From contig JACEFZ010011455.1 of assembly GCA_014155875.1 (NCBI GenBank), positions 1 to 64,000 on the forward strand: a stretch of DNA of 64,000 bases. Direction: 5' to 3'. Both the position numbers and the translations under genes were made by a program. Each line of letters opens with the position of its first letter. The stretch's first letter is position 1. A model generated the notes under the pieces. It saw nothing but the letters and a program-made list of their open reading frames with translations. It ran no database searches and had not been told where the DNA came from. Positions 11,437 through 25,284 of the stretch are shown in pieces. This DNA comes from Cepaea nemoralis (Eukaryota > Mollusca > Gastropoda > Stylommatophora > Helicidae).

Positions 11437-14220
11437 ACACCACACAGACATACCAATAACAACTACACCACACAGACATACATGATACAACTACACCGCA
11501 CAGACATACAAGATACAACTACAGAACACAGACATATTAATAACAAGTACCCAAACAGACATACTAATAACAACTACACCACGCAGACATACAAGATACA
11601 ACTACATCACACAGACATACAAGATACAACTACACCACACAGACACAGTAATAACAACTACACCAGACAGTCATACAATATACAACTACACCACGTAGAC
11701 ATACAAGATACAACTACACCACACAGACATACAAGATACAACTACACAACACAGACATACAAGATACGACTACACCACACAGACATACATGATACAACAA
11801 CACCGCACAGACATAAAAGATAAACTATACCACTCAGACATACAAGATACAACTGCACCACGCAGACATACAAGATACAATTACACCACGTAGACACACT
11901 AATAACAGCTACACCACACAGACATACTAATAACAACTACACATCACAGAAATACAATATACAACTACACCACGTAGACATACAAGATACAACTACACCA
12001 CACAGACATAGAAGCTACAACTACACCACACAGACATACAATATACAACTACACCACACAGACATACTAATAACAACTACACCACACAGACATACAAGAT
12101 ACAACTACACCACACAGACATACTAATAACAACTACACCACACAGACATACAAGATACAACTACACCACACAGACATGCTAATAACAACTACACCACACA
12201 GACATACTAATAACAACTACACCACGCAGACATACTAGATACTTCTACACCACGCAGACATACTAATAACAACTACACATCACAGACATACAAGATACAA
12301 CTACACCACGCAGACATACAAGATACAACTACACTACGTAGACATACTAATAACGACTACACCACACAGACATACTAATAACAACTACACCACACAGACA
12401 TACAAGATACAACTACACCACGCAGACATACAAGATACAACTACACCACACAGACATAAAAGATACATCTACACCGCACAGACATAAAAGATACGATTAC
12501 ACCACACAGACATACAAGATACAACTACACTACACAGAAATACAAGATACGACTACACCACACAGACATACAAGATACAACTACACCACACAGACATACA
12601 AGTTGCAACTACACCACGCAGACATACAAGATACAAATATACCACACAGACATATTAATAACAACTATACCACGCAGACATACAAGATACAACTACACCA
12701 CACTGACATACTAATAACAACTACACCACGCAGACACACAAGATACTACTACACCACACAGACATACTAATAACAACTACACCACACAGACATACAAGAT
12801 ACAACTACACCACACAGTCATACAATATACAACTACATTACACAGACATACCAATAACATCTACACCATACAGACATACAATATACAACTACACAACACA
12901 GACATACTAATAACAACTACACCACACAGACATACAAGATAAAACTACACCACACAGACATAATAATAACAACTACACCATACAGACATACAATATACAA
13001 CTACACAACACAGACATACTAATGACAACTACATCACACAGACATACAAGATACAACTACACCACGCAGACATACAAGATACAACTACACCACGCAGACA
13101 CACTAATAACACCTACACCACACAGACATACTAATAACAACTATACCACACAGACATACAAGATACAACTACACCACACAAACATACAAGATACAACTAC
13201 ACCACACTGACCTACAAAATACACCTACACCACACAAGCATACTAATAACAACTACACCACACAGACATACAAGATACAAGTACACCACACAGACATACT
13301 AATAACAACTGCACCACAAAGACATACAAGATACAACTGCACCACACAGACATACAAGATACAACTACACCACAAAAGCATACTAATAACAACTACACCG
13401 CACAGACATACAAGATACAACTACACCACACGGACATACTAATAACATTTACACCACACAGACCTACTAATAACAATTACACCACATAGACATACATGAT
13501 ACAACTACACCGCACAGACATACTAATAACAACTTCACTACAAAGACACACAAGATACAACTACACCACACAGACATACAAATAACAACTACACCATACA
13601 GACATTCAATATACAACTACACCACACACAGATAGAAGATACAACTACACCACACAGACATACAAGATACAACTACACCAGACAGACATACTAATAACAA
13701 CTACACCACACAGACATACAAGATACAACTACACCACACAGACATACTAATAACAACTACACCACACAGACATACTAATAACAACTACACCACACAGACA
13801 TACTAGATACTTCTACACCACGCAGACATACTAATAACAACTACACCACACAGACATACAAGATACAACTACACTACGTAGACATACTAATAACAACTAC
13901 ACCACACAGACATACTAATAACAACTACACCACACAGACATACAAGATACAACTACACCACGCAGACATACAAGATACAACTACACCACACAGACATACA
14001 AGATACAACTACACCACGCAGACATACAAGATACAACTACACCACACAGACATACTAATAACAACTACACCACACAGACATACAAGATACAACTACTCCA
14101 CACAGACATACTAATAACAACTACACCACACAGACATACTAATAACAACTACACCACACAGACATACTAGATACTTCTACACCACGCAGACATACTAATA
14201 ACAACTACACATCACAGACA
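11437..14220. repeat. 28-bp minisatellite, segment 2
   Basis: Continuation of the array past the gypsy insertion, about 100 units. Variant units recur as longer blocks: the run containing CAGAACACAGACATATTAA near 11519, also near 931, 14514 and 19853, and the TACTAGATACTTCTACACC variant near 12233, 13802 and 14166. This shows a higher-order repeat structure. The segment stops abruptly inside a unit at the truncated LTR copy. Confidence 0.95.
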
Positions 14221-14430
14221 AACTCTATCCGAGTTTCTCGTGGACCCCGTAATCGGCGGGCCACATCAGTGTCCACGGGACAGTGGACACACTGACCAGT
14301 CCTTCGAGAAGGCTCTGGATTCTTCAAGCCTTCGAGTGACTCACTTCTTTCTCTTGAGCGGGAGTTTTAGCCCCTTTCGCCACTATCTCTTACTTTATGT
14401 TGGTTACCGCCCCTATGTGAGGCTGTGACA
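14221..14430 (-). repeat. Truncated gypsy LTR fragment duplicated with the minisatellite
   Basis: Matches LTR positions 3474-3682 (the outer 209 bp) with one substitution (TTTCTCTTG for TTTCCCTTG) and one extra T (CCCCTTTCGCC). It is followed by the same ACACCACACAGACATACC flank as the full element. The left edge is a clean break into a minisatellite unit, not an LTR end. It is therefore not an independent insertion but a copy of the 11228-12200 region shifted by about 2994 bp. Confidence 0.92.
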
Positions 14431-17400
14431 ACACCACACAGACATACCAATAACAACTACACCACACAGACATACATGATACAACTACACCGCACAGACA
14501 TACAAGATACAACTACAGAACACAGACATATTAATAACAAGTACCCAAACAGACATACTAATAACAACTACACCACGCAGACATACAAGATACAACTACA
14601 TCACACAGACATACAAGATACAACTACACCACACAGACACAGTAATAACAACTACACCAGACAGTCATACAATATACAACTACACCACGCAGACATACAA
14701 GATACAACTACACCACACAGACATACAAGATACAACTACACAACACAGACATACAAGCTACGACTACACCACACAGACATACATGATACAACAACACCGC
14801 ACAGACATAAAAGATAAACTATACCACTCAGACATACAAGATACAACTGCACCACGCAGACATACAAGATACAATTACACCACGTAGACACACTAATAAC
14901 AGCTACACCACACAGACATACTAATAACAACTACACATCACAGACATACAATATACAACTACACCACGCAGACATACAAGATACAACTACACCACACAGA
15001 CATAGAAGCTACAACTACACCACACAGACATACAATATACAACTACACCACACAGACATACTAATAACAACTACACCACACAGACATACAAGATACAACT
15101 ACACCACAGAGACATACTAATAACAACTACACCACACAGACATACAAGATACAACTACACCACACAGACATACTAATAATAACTACACCACACAGACATA
15201 CTAATAACAACTACACCACACAGACATACTAGATACTTCTACACCACGCAGACATACTAATAACAACTACACATCACAGACATACAAGATACAACTACAC
15301 CACGCAGACATACAAGATACAACTACACTACGTAGACATAGTAATAACAACTACACCACACAGACATACTAATAACAACTACACCACACAGACATACAAG
15401 ATACAACTACACCACGCAGACATACAAGATACAACTACACCACACAGACATGCAAGATACAACTACACCACACAGACATACAAATAACAACTACACCATA
15501 CAGACATACAATATACAACTACACCACACACAGATAGAAGATACAACTACACCACACAGACATACAAGATACAACTACACCAGACAGACATACTAATAAC
15601 AACTACACCACACAGACATACAAGATACAACTACACCACACAGACATACTAATAACAACTACACCACACAGACATACTAATAACAACTACACCACACAGA
15701 CATACTAGATACTTCTACACCACGCAGACATACTAATAACAACTACACATCACAGACATACAAGATACAACTACACTACGTAGACATACTAATAACAACT
15801 ACACCACACAGACATACTAATAACAACTACACCACACAGACATACAAGATACAACTACACCACGAAGACATACAAGATACAACTACACCACACAGACATA
15901 CCAATAACAACTACACCACACAGACATACAAGATACAACTACACCACACAGACATACTAATAACAACTACACCACACAGACATACTAATAACAACTACAC
16001 CACACAGACATACTAGATACTTCTACACCACGCAGACATACTAATAACAAATACACATCACAGACATACAAGATACAACTACACCAGGCAGACATACAAG
16101 ATACAACTACACTACGTAGACATACTAATAACAACTACACCACACAGACATACTAATAACAACTACACCACACAGACATACAAGATACAACTACACCACG
16201 CAGACAAACAAGATACAACTACACCACACAGACATACAAGATACAACTACACCACACAGACATACAAATAACAACTACACCATACAGACATACAATATAC
16301 AACTACACCACACACACATAGAAGATACATCTACACCACACAGACATACAAGATACAACTACACCAGACAGACATACTAATAACAACTACACTACGCAGA
16401 CATACAAGATACAACTACACCACGCAGATATAGAAGATAAAACTACACCACACAGATATATAAGATACAGCTACACCACACAGACATACAAGATAAAACT
16501 ACTCTACACAGACATACTAATAACAACTACACCACACAGACATACAAGATACATCTACACCGCACAGACATAAAAGATACGATTACACCACACAGACATA
16601 CAAGATACGCCTACACCACACAGACATACAAGATATAACTACACTACACAGAAATACAAGATACGACTACACCACACAGACATACAAGATACAACTACAC
16701 CACACAGACATACAAGTTGCAACTACACCACGCAGACATACAAGATACAAATATACCACACAGACATACTAATAACAACTACACCACACTGACATACTAA
16801 TAACAACTACACCACGCAGACACACAAGATACTACTACACCACACGGACATACTAATAACAACTACACCACACAGACATACAAAATACAACTACACCACA
16901 CAGTCATACAATATACAACTACATTACACAGACATACCAATAACATCTACACCATACAGACATACAATATACCACTACACCACACAGACATACTAATAAC
17001 AACTACACCACAAAAAAATACAAGATACAACTACACCACACAGACATAATAATAACAACTACACCATACAGACATACAATATACAACTACACAAAACAGA
17101 CATACTAATGACAACTACATCACACAGACATACAAGATACAACTACACCACGCAGACATACAAGATACAACTACACCACGCAGACACACTAATAACACCT
17201 ACACCACACAGACATACTAATAACAACTACACCACACAGACATACAAGATACAACTACACCACACAAACATACAAGATACAACTACACCACACTGACTTA
17301 CAAAATACACCTACACCACACAAGCATACTAATAACAACTACACCACACAGACATACAAGATACAAGTACACCACACAGACATACAAGATACAAGTACAC

Positions 17401-20400
17401 CACACAGACATACACGATACAACACACCAACACAGACTATACCAAGATACACTACTGCACCACACAGACATACTAATAATCAATGACACCACACAAGCAC
17501 TACTAATTAACATATCTAACACGCACACAGGCACATACAAGATACAACTACACCACACAGACATACTAATAACAACTACACCACAAGACACTACTAATAC
17601 AACTACACACACAGACATACATATACAACTACACCACACAGACATACTAAGATACAACTACACCACACAGACATACAAGGATAACAACTACACCACACAG
17701 ACATACAAGATACAACTACACCACACAGACATACAATAACAACTACACCACACAGACATCCTAAGATACAACTACACCACACAGACATACTAAGATAACA
17801 ACCTACACCACACAGACATACTAATAACAACTACACCACACAGACATACTAATAACAACTACACACACAGACATACTAATAACAACTACACATCACAGAC
17901 ATACAAGATACAACTACACTACGTAGACATACTAATAACAACTACACCACACAGACATACTAATAACAACTACACCACACAGACATACAAGATACAACTA
18001 CACCACACAGACATACAAGATACAACTACACCACACAGACATACTAATAACAACTACACCACACAGACATACAAGATACAACTACACCACACAGACATAC
18101 TAATAACAACTACACCACACAGACATACTAATAACAACTACACCACACAGACATACTAGATACTTCTACACCACGCAGACATACTAATAACAACTACACA
18201 TCACAGACATACAAGATACAACTATACCACGCAGACATACAAGATACAACTACACTACGTAGATATACTAATAACAACTACACCACACAGACATACTAAT
18301 AACAACTACACCACACAGACATACAAGATACAACTACACCACGCAGACAAACAAGATACAACTACACCACACAGACATACAAGATTCAACTACACCACAC
18401 AGACATACAAATAACAACTACACCATACAGACATACAATATACAACTACACCACACACACATAGAAGATACAACTACACCACACAGACATACAATATACA
18501 ACTACACCAGACAGACATACTAATAACAACTACACCACACAGACATACAAGATAAAACTACTCTACACAGACATACTAATAACAACTACACCACACAGAC
18601 ATACAAGATACATCTACACCGCACAGACATAAAAGATACGATTACACCACACAGACATACAAGATACGACTACACCACACAGACATACAAGATACAACTA
18701 CACCACACAGAAATACAAGATACGACTACACCACACAGACATACAAGATACAACTACACCACACAGACATACAAGTTGCAACTACACCACGCAGACATAC
18801 AAGATACAAATATACCACACAGACATACTAATAACAACTATACCACGCAGACATACAAGATACAACTACACCACACTGACATACTAATAACAACTACACC
18901 ACGCAGACACACAAGATACTACTACACCACACAGACATACTAATAACAACTACACCACACAGACATACAAGATACAACTACACCACACAGTCATACAATA
19001 TACAATTACATTACACAGACATACCAATAACATCTACACCATACAGACATACAATATACAACTACACCACACAGGCATACTAATAACAACTACACCACAC
19101 AGACATCAAGATACAACTACACCACACAGACATAATAATAACAACTACACCATACAGACATACAATATACAACTACACAACACAGACATACTAATGACAA
19201 CTACATCACACAGACATACAAGATACAACTACACCACGCAGACATACAAGATACAACTACACCACGCAGACACACTAATAACACCTACACCACACAGACA
19301 TACTAATAACAACTATACCACACAGACATACAAGATACAACTACACCACACAAACATACAAGATACAACTACACCACACTGACTTACAAAATACACCTAC
19401 ACCACACAAGCATACTAATAACAACTACACCACACAGACATACAAGATACAAGTACACCACACAGACATACTAATAACAACTGCACCACAAAGACATACA
19501 AGATACAACTGCACCACACAGACATACAAGATACAACTACACCACAAAAGCATACTAATAACAACTACACCGCACAGACATACAAGATACAACTACACCA
19601 CACGGACATACTAATACCATTTACACCACACAGACCTACTAATAACAATTACACTACATAGACATACATGATACAACTACACCGCACAGACATACTAATA
19701 ACAATTTCACTACAAAGACACACAAGATACAACTACACCACACAGACATACTAATAACAACTACACCACATAGACTTACCAATAACAACTACACCACACA
19801 GACATACATGATACAACTACACCGCACAGACATACAAGATACAACTACAGAACACAGACATATTAATAACAACTACCCAAACAGACATACTAATAACAAC
19901 TACACCACGCAGACATACAAGATACAACTACATCACACAGACATACAAGATACAACTACACCACACAGACACAGTAATAACAACTACACCAGACAGTCAT
20001 ACAATATACAACTACACCACGCAGACATACAAGATACAACTACACCACACAGACATACAAGATACAACTACACAACACAGACATACATGATACAACTACA
20101 CCGCACAGACATAAAAGATAAACTATACCACTCAGACATACAAGATACAACTGCACCACGCAGACATACAAGATACAATTACACCACGTAGACACACTAA
20201 TAACAGCTACACCACACAGACATACTAATAACAACTACACATCACAGACATACAATATACAACTACACCACGCAGACATACAAGATACAACTACACCACA
20301 CAGACATAGAAGCTACAACTACACCACACAGACATACAAGATACAACTACACCACACATACATACTAATAACAACTACACCACACAGACATACAAGATAC

Positions 20401-22012
20401 AACTACACCACACAGACATACTAATAACAACTACACCACACAGACATACTAATAACAACTAAACCACACAGACATACTAGATAATTCTACACCACGCAGA
20501 CATACTAATAACAACTACACATCACAGACATACAAGATACAACTACACCACGCAGACATACAAGATACAACTACACTACGTAGACATACTAATAACAACT
20601 ACACCACACAGACATACTAATAGCAACTACACCACACAGACATACAAGACACAACTACACCACGCAGACATACAAGATACAACTACACCACACAGACATA
20701 CAAGATACAACTACACCACACAGACATACAAATAACAACTACACCATACAGACATACAATATACAACTACACCACACACACATAGAAGATACAACTACAC
20801 CACACAGACATACAAGATACAACTACACCAGACAGACATACTAATAACAACTACACTACGCAGACATACAAGATACAACTACACCACGCAGACATACAAG
20901 ATAAACCTACACCACACAGATATAGAAGATACAACTACACCACACAGACATACTAGATAAAACTACTCTACACAGACATACTAATAACAACTACACCACA
21001 CAGACATACAAGATACATCTACATCGCACACACATAAAAGATACGATTACACCACACAGACATACAAGATACGTCTACACCACACAGACATACAAGATAC
21101 AACTACACCACACAGACATACAAGTTACAACTACACCACACAGACATACAAGATACAACTACACCACGCAGATATACTAATAACAACTACACCACACAGA
21201 CATACAAGATACAAATATACCACACAGACATACTAATAACAACTATACCACGCAGACATACAAGATACAACTACACCACACTGACATACTAATAACAACT
21301 ACACCACGCAGACACACAAGATACTACTACATCACACAGACATACCAATAACAACTACACCACACAGACATACAAGATACAACTACACCACACAGTCATA
21401 CAATATACAACTACATTACACAGACATACTAATACCATCTACACCATACAGACATACAATATACAACTACACCACACAGACATACTAATAACAACTACAC
21501 CACACAGACATACAAGATACAACTACACCACACAGACATACTAATAACAACTACACCATACAGACATACAATATACAACTACACCACACAGACATACTAA
21601 TGACAACTACATCACACAGACATACAAGATACAACTACAGCACACAGACATACTAATAACAACTACACCACACAGACATACTAATAACAACTACACCACA
21701 CAGACATACAAGATACAACTACACCACACAGACATACTAATAACAACTACACCACACATACATACTAATAACAACTACACCACACAGACATACAAGATAC
21801 AACTACACCACACAGACATACTAATAACAACTACACCACATAGACATACTAATAACAACTACACCACACAGACATACTAATAACAACTACATCACGCAGA
21901 CATACAGGAAACAATTATATCGTTCAGACATACAAGATACAACTACACCACACAGACAAACAAGAAACAACAACATCACACAGACATACAAGAAACAAGG
22001 GAACCACTTCGA
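14431..22012. repeat. 28-bp minisatellite, segment 3
   Basis: About 270 further units. A 62-codon periodic frame occurs identically at 13022, 17108 and 19194 (spacings 4086 and 2086 bp), again marking higher-order blocks. Between about 17400 and 17850 the unit length wobbles (for example AACACACCAACACAGACTATACC), with many one-base indels seen nowhere else nearby. The array decays from about 21890 and ends near 22012. Confidence 0.95.
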
Positions 22013-22169
22013 TCCCCGGACTGATAAAACTCAAATATGATAATGTCAACGTTCGTGACAAATGTATTTAACACGTGTAAACAATAAAAAACAAAGCCAG
22101 GAGTAGCACACATTTATGAAATGCAGTTACAGAAAACATGGGACTGTCCAGCGACAAGCCTTCATCAGG
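22013..22169. other. Unassigned spacer between minisatellite and LINE
   Basis: 157 bp of unique AT-rich sequence (AATAAAAAACAAAGCC near 22084). I see no gene or element in it. The right edge is set by the degenerate GGAT-type tail of the neighbouring LINE. Confidence 0.5.
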
Positions 22170-22352
22170 AAATCCACCCATCCATCATGTGCCATGCCGG
22201 TAAGTGTGGGCGGTCATGTTCCGCCATCTCACTAGAACACCAGAGTCGTGGATCAGCTCCGTCTTCCTGTCTCGACCATGCCGTGTGGCCAAGTCATCCA
22301 AGAATTTACTTCTCGGTCTTCCCCTTGGTCTCTTCCCTTCGATCTTATCAGT
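22170..22352 (-). pseudogene. 3' end of an RTE-type LINE (reverse transcriptase C-terminal tail)
   Basis: On the minus strand this reads TDKIEGKRPRGRPRSKFLDD and then a tail with the spaced W (RWRNM) usual at the C-terminus of RTE-clade reverse transcriptases, stopping at 22185-22187. A short degenerate ATGG/GGTGG run follows directly, in keeping with the minimal 3' UTR and microsatellite tail of RTE elements. The missing upstream part resumes at 22989 in the correct register, so the two pieces are one LINE split by the 636-bp insert between them. Confidence 0.8.
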
Positions 22353-22988
22353 TGTCAAAGAGCCGCATGCAGGCTAATAGAGAAGAGAGTAGAGAACGAA
22401 GGAAGAAAAGAACGGATAGAGATAACATCCCTATCTAAGGAATAGGGGAGAGAAGGGACAGAACGCAAGAGGGAGAACCGTAAACAGTTCTCCGACTGAA
22501 CACACGCGTGCCCTGAAAAGGGAACACGCTATTACATGATCAAGAGTTACCCAGGATAGAGTTGGGAAACCAGTATCACGAGAAGTATCCATAAACAGTG
22601 GATACTTTAGAAGAGTAACCGAGTGACAAGTCACCATAACGCGTGACGCACGAAGGGTCAGCAGCTCGTGGCGGAACACGCCACGAAAGTCAAGCAGACT
22701 GGGACTTGACGGCGTAGAAGACGGATCGGTGTACCTGCTCTGAATACTGTGTCGTTTACAGGACATTAGAGATAGACTTAGACTTAGAATAATTCAGTGA
22801 TAATACCATAGACCATGTCATAACATAGTAATGTCATTATGTATGTATCTCATGTGATTATCAGCTCTCAGAGCTTGTGTATAATCAGCCCAAAATAAAT
22901 CTGTATCCTTTTGTACGACGTAAGAATTATCATTCGTGTGGTACAAAAGAAGAATCCATGCGTGCCTGTCATAACTAGGTTGCTGACA
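22353..22988. mobile_element. Probable solo LTR inserted in the LINE
   Basis: The 636-bp insert begins TGTCA and ends TGACA, a perfect 5-bp inverted terminus with TG..CA ends. It is flanked by TCAGT (22348-22352) and CCAGT (22989-22993). The flanking LINE reading frame joins cleanly across it. CAGTTGTCA occurs at both edges, so a 9-bp duplication with slightly different ends is the alternative. AAATAAATC near 22894 may be a polyadenylation signal, which would put the LTR on the plus strand. No protease, reverse transcriptase or integrase is present. The 111-codon minus frame inside is unsupported. Confidence 0.65.
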
Positions 22989-24355
22989 CCAGTTGTCACC
23001 AAGTTCTACAATTCATTTTTTCTCATAACATGCCCAAATAATTTTGACTGTCTACGTCTAATGTCTCCAATCAGTTTACGATCTTCATTTGTTTCTTGAA
23101 GGACTTTTTCATTGGTTTTTCTGTCTGTCAATGGTATTCTATACAATGTCCTCAGAAACCACATTTCCACAACCATCAGACTTTTATCATCTTACTGCGT
23201 ATTACGCTTCACATCCATACAAAAGTATCGGTTCTATGTAGCACCTCAACAGTCTTCTTCTCGTTTCAATTGATATGTTTTTATTGGTCAGTATGTTTTT
23301 CATCTTGCAAAAGGCTACCTTCGCCATGGCAATTCTTGTTCTAACCTCTCCAAGGCATCTTCCATAAGCTATTATGACTGTGCCGAGATAACAGTATCGA
23401 TTCACTTGTGTAAGACTATGCCCATCTACTCGTATATCACATTGTGGTATTTCCTTCTTCCCAGTGACGACCATAATCTGTGTCTTCTTAATATTCAGTT
23501 CTAACTCTCGCTGTTCACTCTGTGCAACAACTGCAACTACTAAATTTTATTGGTCCTGTTCATTGTCTGCAATCAAGAATGTATCATCTGCATATCTAAT
23601 GTTATTGATGTATCGTCCCCCAATGGTGATTCCTTCCATAACTTCTATATTTCTAAATATATTTTCACTGTACAGGGAAAAAAGATCTGGAGACATTACA
23701 CATCCCTGTCTCACACCTCTTTTAATAGGCTGATATTGACCTACACCGTTATCAATTATGATGGCAGCTTGTTGTTTCCAATACAGTATATGTTTTTTTT
23801 CAAGTCTAAGTTCTTTTCTATCAATTTGTAGATCTTCAAGCATTCTTATCATGTCGACATGTTTCACTTTATCGAAAGCCTTTGTGTAGTCAATAAAGCA
23901 AAGATATAGATCTTTGTTTACTTCTATAGAACGCTCAATTACTGTTCTCAGTATATAAACAACATTTACTGTGCCCTTGCTTTCTACAAACCCACATTGC
24001 TCTTCTCCTATTTCGGGTTGCATTTTCTCCCTAACTTTTTGCATGATAATTCTCAGCAGAATCTTCGTGATGTGGCTCATTATACTAATTGTTCTATTAT
24101 GATCGCATTCCATGGCTCTTGATTTCTTCGGGATTGCAATAAATATAGAATTACATAATTCAAGAGGGGTATATCTCCAGTATCGTATATTGTATTCAGC
24201 AGTCTGGTGACTTGGTCTATTCCATATTCTTCTAAGGCATTTATCATTTCTACTGTGATTTTATCTGTACCCGGGGTCTTGCCAGATTTCATATTGTTAA
24301 GAGCATTCCGAACTTCCATCTTCAAAATTGATGGTCCTTTATTATTATTCCCATG
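22989..24355 (-). pseudogene. RTE-clade LINE, reverse transcriptase region (decayed)
   Basis: Read leftward on the minus strand: MKSGKTPGTDKI near 24290, LCFIDYTKAFDKVKH near 23890, GVRQGCVMSPDLFSLYSE near 23710, the catalytic YADD near 23590, then RVDGHSLTQVNRYCYLGT and LLYGCEA. Past a stop the frame resumes with EMWFLRTLYRIPL and RRRQSKLFGHVMRKNEL before another stop. At least two frameshifts and two in-frame stops show it is dead. The reverse transcriptase is the classic non-LTR type (fingers, palm and thumb with an extended C-terminal tail). Its endonuclease half lies at 25285-26678, beyond the nested Penelope fragment. Confidence 0.9.
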
Positions 24356-24365
24356 ATCATATTGT

Positions 24366-25284
24366 TCAAAACAATGTTTTCCCGTAGGGAATTTGAATAA
24401 CGAAGACACAAACAATAGATTGCACGATTTATTGCCTGGCATATTTCGCTGCATCTCGTCAGGCACATACTGCAGAAATCACACAACTTACGTGAATTAA
24501 CTAGATAAATCCTTCAAGTTGAAATATACACATATTCGCACAGTAATGTCAATTATCTACCACGGTAATTTTAAACTGACTAACATGTCTTTCTGTTTGC
24601 ACAATTCTGGCTTGCGTTGATTTATCATAATTGCTTCTGCAAATTTTAACAAGCGAGTATTTTGTGTGTTAAACAACACGCGAAAGGCAGTGTCTCTGTC
24701 AACTCATGGCCGCTCTCGACAACGTGCCTACCAATTGAAGACGCCGGGAGCCCCACGAGGCTAGCATCTCTTGTATGTTGTATCTTGTTGACCCATTGAG
24801 GTATGTGTTCTGACACTAGTTTGTTAAGCTGTCTCTCTGTTCTACCAATGTAGAAGGCCTGGCATCTACTGTGAATTGGTAAATACAATTAGTTTGTGGC
24901 GTACAGAGGAACAGGATCTTTTACTGCTGGTGTAGGAATCGGTACGGTTTTATATTTAATGACTAGAGTTGCAGCACAGAATGTTCGGCCTACTGCTGTA
25001 GTAAGCCGGTCTTGTAGACGTTGCATTACGTCATCCCCTCGACAGGTTAGCTGGATGAATACCTTGAGTTTAGGGACTGTAGTTAAGTCTGGTTTTGGTT
25101 TGGGCTGTTGGCAGTGGCGCTTTATAAATCCTGTGGAGAACACATTCAGATTTAAGACAACCTTCAGAGTTTCAAATTCCTCTGTCAGTGTGTCCTGGGT
25201 GTATATCTTTCTAGCACGGTCAAACAGGGTCCGTACTAAGCCCCGTTTGTACTGGACAGGTGTCAAGCTCTGAAAATCATATCA
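24366..25284 (-). mobile_element. Penelope-like element fragment nested in the LINE
   Basis: A 919-bp 5'-truncated copy flanked by the 10-bp duplication GATCATATTG (24356-24365 and 25285-25294). The minus strand encodes the end of reverse transcriptase (PVQYKRGLVRTLFDRARKIY), the linker (VMQRLQDRL) and part of the GIY-YIG endonuclease (FYIGRTERQL, then SIGRHVVESGHE), followed by the 3' region. The outer end is TTCAAAACAATGTTTTCCCG, the same terminus as the intact copy ending at 44135. Two frameshifts split the coding part. It differs by several substitutions from the copies at 36509-44135, so it is older or a different subfamily. Confidence 0.92.

Noticed and set aside
14221..14430. Independent solo LTR insertion
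   Set aside because: It is truncated at the left, lacks its own target duplication, and its right flank matches the right flank of the full element.
1..22012. Many 60-130 codon frames rich in His, Thr and Tyr, and Cys/Val-rich frames on the minus strand
   Set aside because: They repeat with the 84-bp (3 x 28) period of the minisatellite and have no non-repeat coding sequence.
22121..22438. Plus-strand 105-codon gene
   Set aside because: Antisense to the RTE LINE tail and runs across the insertion boundary of the probable solo LTR.
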